From positions 1 through 15,109 of the forward strand of contig JACQHA010000140.1 in NCBI GenBank assembly GCA_016199255.1: DNA of 15,109 bases, given 5' to 3'. Below, piece after piece: positions 13,842-15,109 of this stretch (its first letter is position 1; each line of letters opens with the position of its first letter). The translations under genes were made by a program, and so were the position numbers. This stretch comes from Deinococcus sp. Its GTDB lineage: Bacteria > Deinococcota > Deinococci > JACQHA01. The notes beneath the pieces were generated by a model. The model saw nothing but the letters and a program-made list of their open reading frames with translations. It was not told the DNA's origin and searched no databases.

Positions 13842-15109
13842 TCCTCACCCTCCGGCCCCATCCGGTACTTGATGTCGTAGTTGATGATGAAGTCCAGTTC
13901 CTCGTCGGTAAAGCGGTAGTGACCAGCAAGGACGGTGTCGATCTCATCAATGATTGGCTTGCTAGACTTTGTATAGAACTCCTGATAGCGGATGATGCCC
14001 GTTCTGGTCCTAATCGTCTTCATCTGCGATGAACCGTCCAACTCCTGCATCAACTTTTCTTGGAGTGCGCCCAACCTGGACCTGATTTTTGCTGTCATCG
14101 GTAGCTTGTACGGCATGACATATACGTCACCATACCCACAGTGGAAGCCGTCCGCATTTGCCCTCCAGAACCAATAGAAGAGAGAGCTGTTGATTAAAGC
14201 GACAATCACAGACCGTTCTGAATTGGGGAACCGGAACTCCTTGTAGTCTTCCGACTTACCCTTCTTACCATCTGAATCAACGAACAGAGGCACGAAAGTC
14301 AGGGCCTTGATAAAGTAGCGTACAATGCGATGAATATACACGGGATCGCCTGCATCGTCACGAAACCTGCTCAATGGTTCGCCGCTTATCTTCGCTAAGA
14401 TGGACTGTTCTATCCCAGAAGAGAGTTTCGGAATGCCGTTGAGAGTGCCCAAGCCTTCAGGGTGATTGGTATGGACTGTGGTCTGCATGAGAAAGTCACG
14501 TTCTTCAGCCATCCATCGGCGGTATCCCGCTGTATAGCCAATAGTTAGTTGTTCGCCACATTTTCTCATTAGCACGATGGATACTCTCTGGGTTACGCCT
14601 TCAAACAACGAACTCGGCCGTATGTCGAAGCTCGAAACCCACACCTGATAATTCTGAATCAGTTTCCGCGCCTCACTCATACGCTTCGTGCACACAAAGC
14701 TCAAGGGCACTATTAGACCAGTAAGTCCATTCGTACTCAGGAGTTTCACCGAACGCTCTATGATGAAAACGTAAAGGTTGCCACATTCGAGAGTCTTGAA
14801 GTTTAAAACAGAATATTGCCCACGGACTTTGTTGTATTCGACATACGGCGGGTTCCCAATAATAACGTCGAACCCACCGCTCTTCATGATCCCGTAGAAC
14901 TCGACAAACCAGTGGAACGGCTGGTGGCTGGTGCGCCACTTCTCGAAAGCAACCGCGTCACCGGCCCTTACCCCATACTCACTGGCCAGATACCGATCCA
15001 GCTCCCCCCGGAGTTTATCGAGACGACGACGGAGCTCGACCTTAGCGTCTGCGAACTCTCTTGCGCCCATGCCATACTGCGTCTGCATCCGGCGGAACAT
15101 CTGGAACGC
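13838..15109 (-). CDS. Eco57I-like/type IIG adenine-specific DNA methyltransferase, C-terminal part (5' truncated by window)
   Basis: The frame stays open to the window edge; 423 C-terminal residues are visible. FHWFVEFYGIMKSGGFDVIIGNPPYVEYN carries the N6-adenine methyltransferase motif IV NPPY (14843-14854). Motif VIII-type regions follow, then a likely target-recognition domain (roughly 200-360 of the visible part, with KLSSGIEQSIL and ESPFRFRD-like LSRFRDDAGDPVYIHR). The protein ends with EELDFIINYDIKYRMG, a tail common in Eco57I-type enzymes. These large proteins may combine a nuclease and methyltransferase in one chain; whether a PD-(D/E)XK domain exists lies outside the window. A run of lines here is about 45-47% G+C, against about 70% in the glc genes, suggesting acquisition by transfer. 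It is the first visible gene of the cassette and overlaps DUF4258 by 4 nt. Confidence 0.88.
   Translation of the reverse strand, partial: AFQMFRRMQTQYGMGAREFADAKVELRRRLDKLRGELDRYLASEYGVRAGDAVAFEKWRTSHQPFHWFVEFYGIMKSGGFDVIIGNPPYVEYNKVRGQYSVLNFKTLECGNLYVFIIERSVKLLSTNGLTGLIVPLSFVCTKRMSEARKLIQNYQVWVSSFDIRPSSLFEGVTQRVSIVLMRKCGEQLTIGYTAGYRRWMAEERDFLMQTTVHTNHPEGLGTLNGIPKLSSGIEQSILAKISGEPLSRFRDDAGDPVYIHRIVRYFIKALTFVPLFVDSDGKKGKSEDYKEFRFPNSERSVIVALINSSLFYWFWRANADGFHCGYGDVYVMPYKLPMTAKIRSRLGALQEKLMQELDGSSQMKTIRTRTGIIRYQEFYTKSSKPIIDEIDTVLAGHYRFTDEELDFIINYDIKYRMGPEGEE

Noticed and set aside
13838..15109. Identification as BREX PglX or DISARM DrmMI
   Set aside because: The NPPY motif is shared by all, but the visible C-terminal tail is of Eco57I type and no other BREX or DISARM gene is in the window; it cannot be decided without the N-terminus and upstream genes.

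Overview
The window is 15.1 kb of bacterial DNA, densely coding, with bacterial Shine-Dalgarno sites, many GTG starts and sigma-70/sigma-A type promoter hexamers. Most of it is G+C rich; the right-hand 1-2 kb is visibly poorer in G+C. Gene content (glycolate oxidase GlcDEF, a YyaL-type thioredoxin-domain protein, a long omega subunit, a short dispersed GGGGCGACC...GGTCGCC palindrome) would fit a high-G+C Clostridia-like Firmicute or a Chloroflexota member. The sequence alone does not settle the phylum.

Left part, + strand (1-3243): a tightly overlapping operon of two consecutive D-Ala-D-Ala-ligase-like ATP-grasp proteins (the first cut by the window edge), a GNAT acetyltransferase and an ArsB/SLC13-type ion transporter. 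The overlaps are 8, 20 and 23 nt. Then come a convergent ferritin-like/rubrerythrin-like protein (- strand) and, divergent from it, a small membrane protein followed by rpoZ (+). The divergent pair is served by two nearly consensus promoters that lie on top of each other (3806-3842). A perfect 20-nt palindrome (4543-4562) separates rpoZ from the convergent glc genes.

Middle part, - strand (4567-11476): glcD-glcE-glcF, tightly packed, preceded by a class I SAM methyltransferase and a YyaL/DUF255 thioredoxin-domain protein. The junctions carry structured DNA: a large interrupted inverted repeat before glcD, a small palindrome before the methyltransferase, and a second copy of the 20-nt REP-like palindrome.

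Right part, - strand (11658-15109): the accessory and most interesting section. An Eco57I-like/type IIG adenine-specific DNA methyltransferase (N-terminus outside the window) overlaps a DUF4258 protein (RelE-like fold). This is followed by a DUF2283 protein, a free-standing DprA/SLOG-domain protein and a class II Fic protein with a C-terminal winged helix. Spacings are -4, +12, -1 and +4 nt, so the five genes look like one transcript. It reads as a composite defence/conflict cassette: modification (and perhaps restriction), a toxin-antitoxin-like pair, a nucleotide-sensing SLOG protein and a probable AMPylase effector. At the end of fic lie four CTGTGACAAG-type repeats, a possible operator. 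The pieces belong to known families. The combination, especially SLOG coupled to Fic behind a methyltransferase, is the best candidate here for an undescribed system. No rRNA, tRNA, CRISPR array or transposase was seen, and no gene-free stretch exceeds 300 bases.
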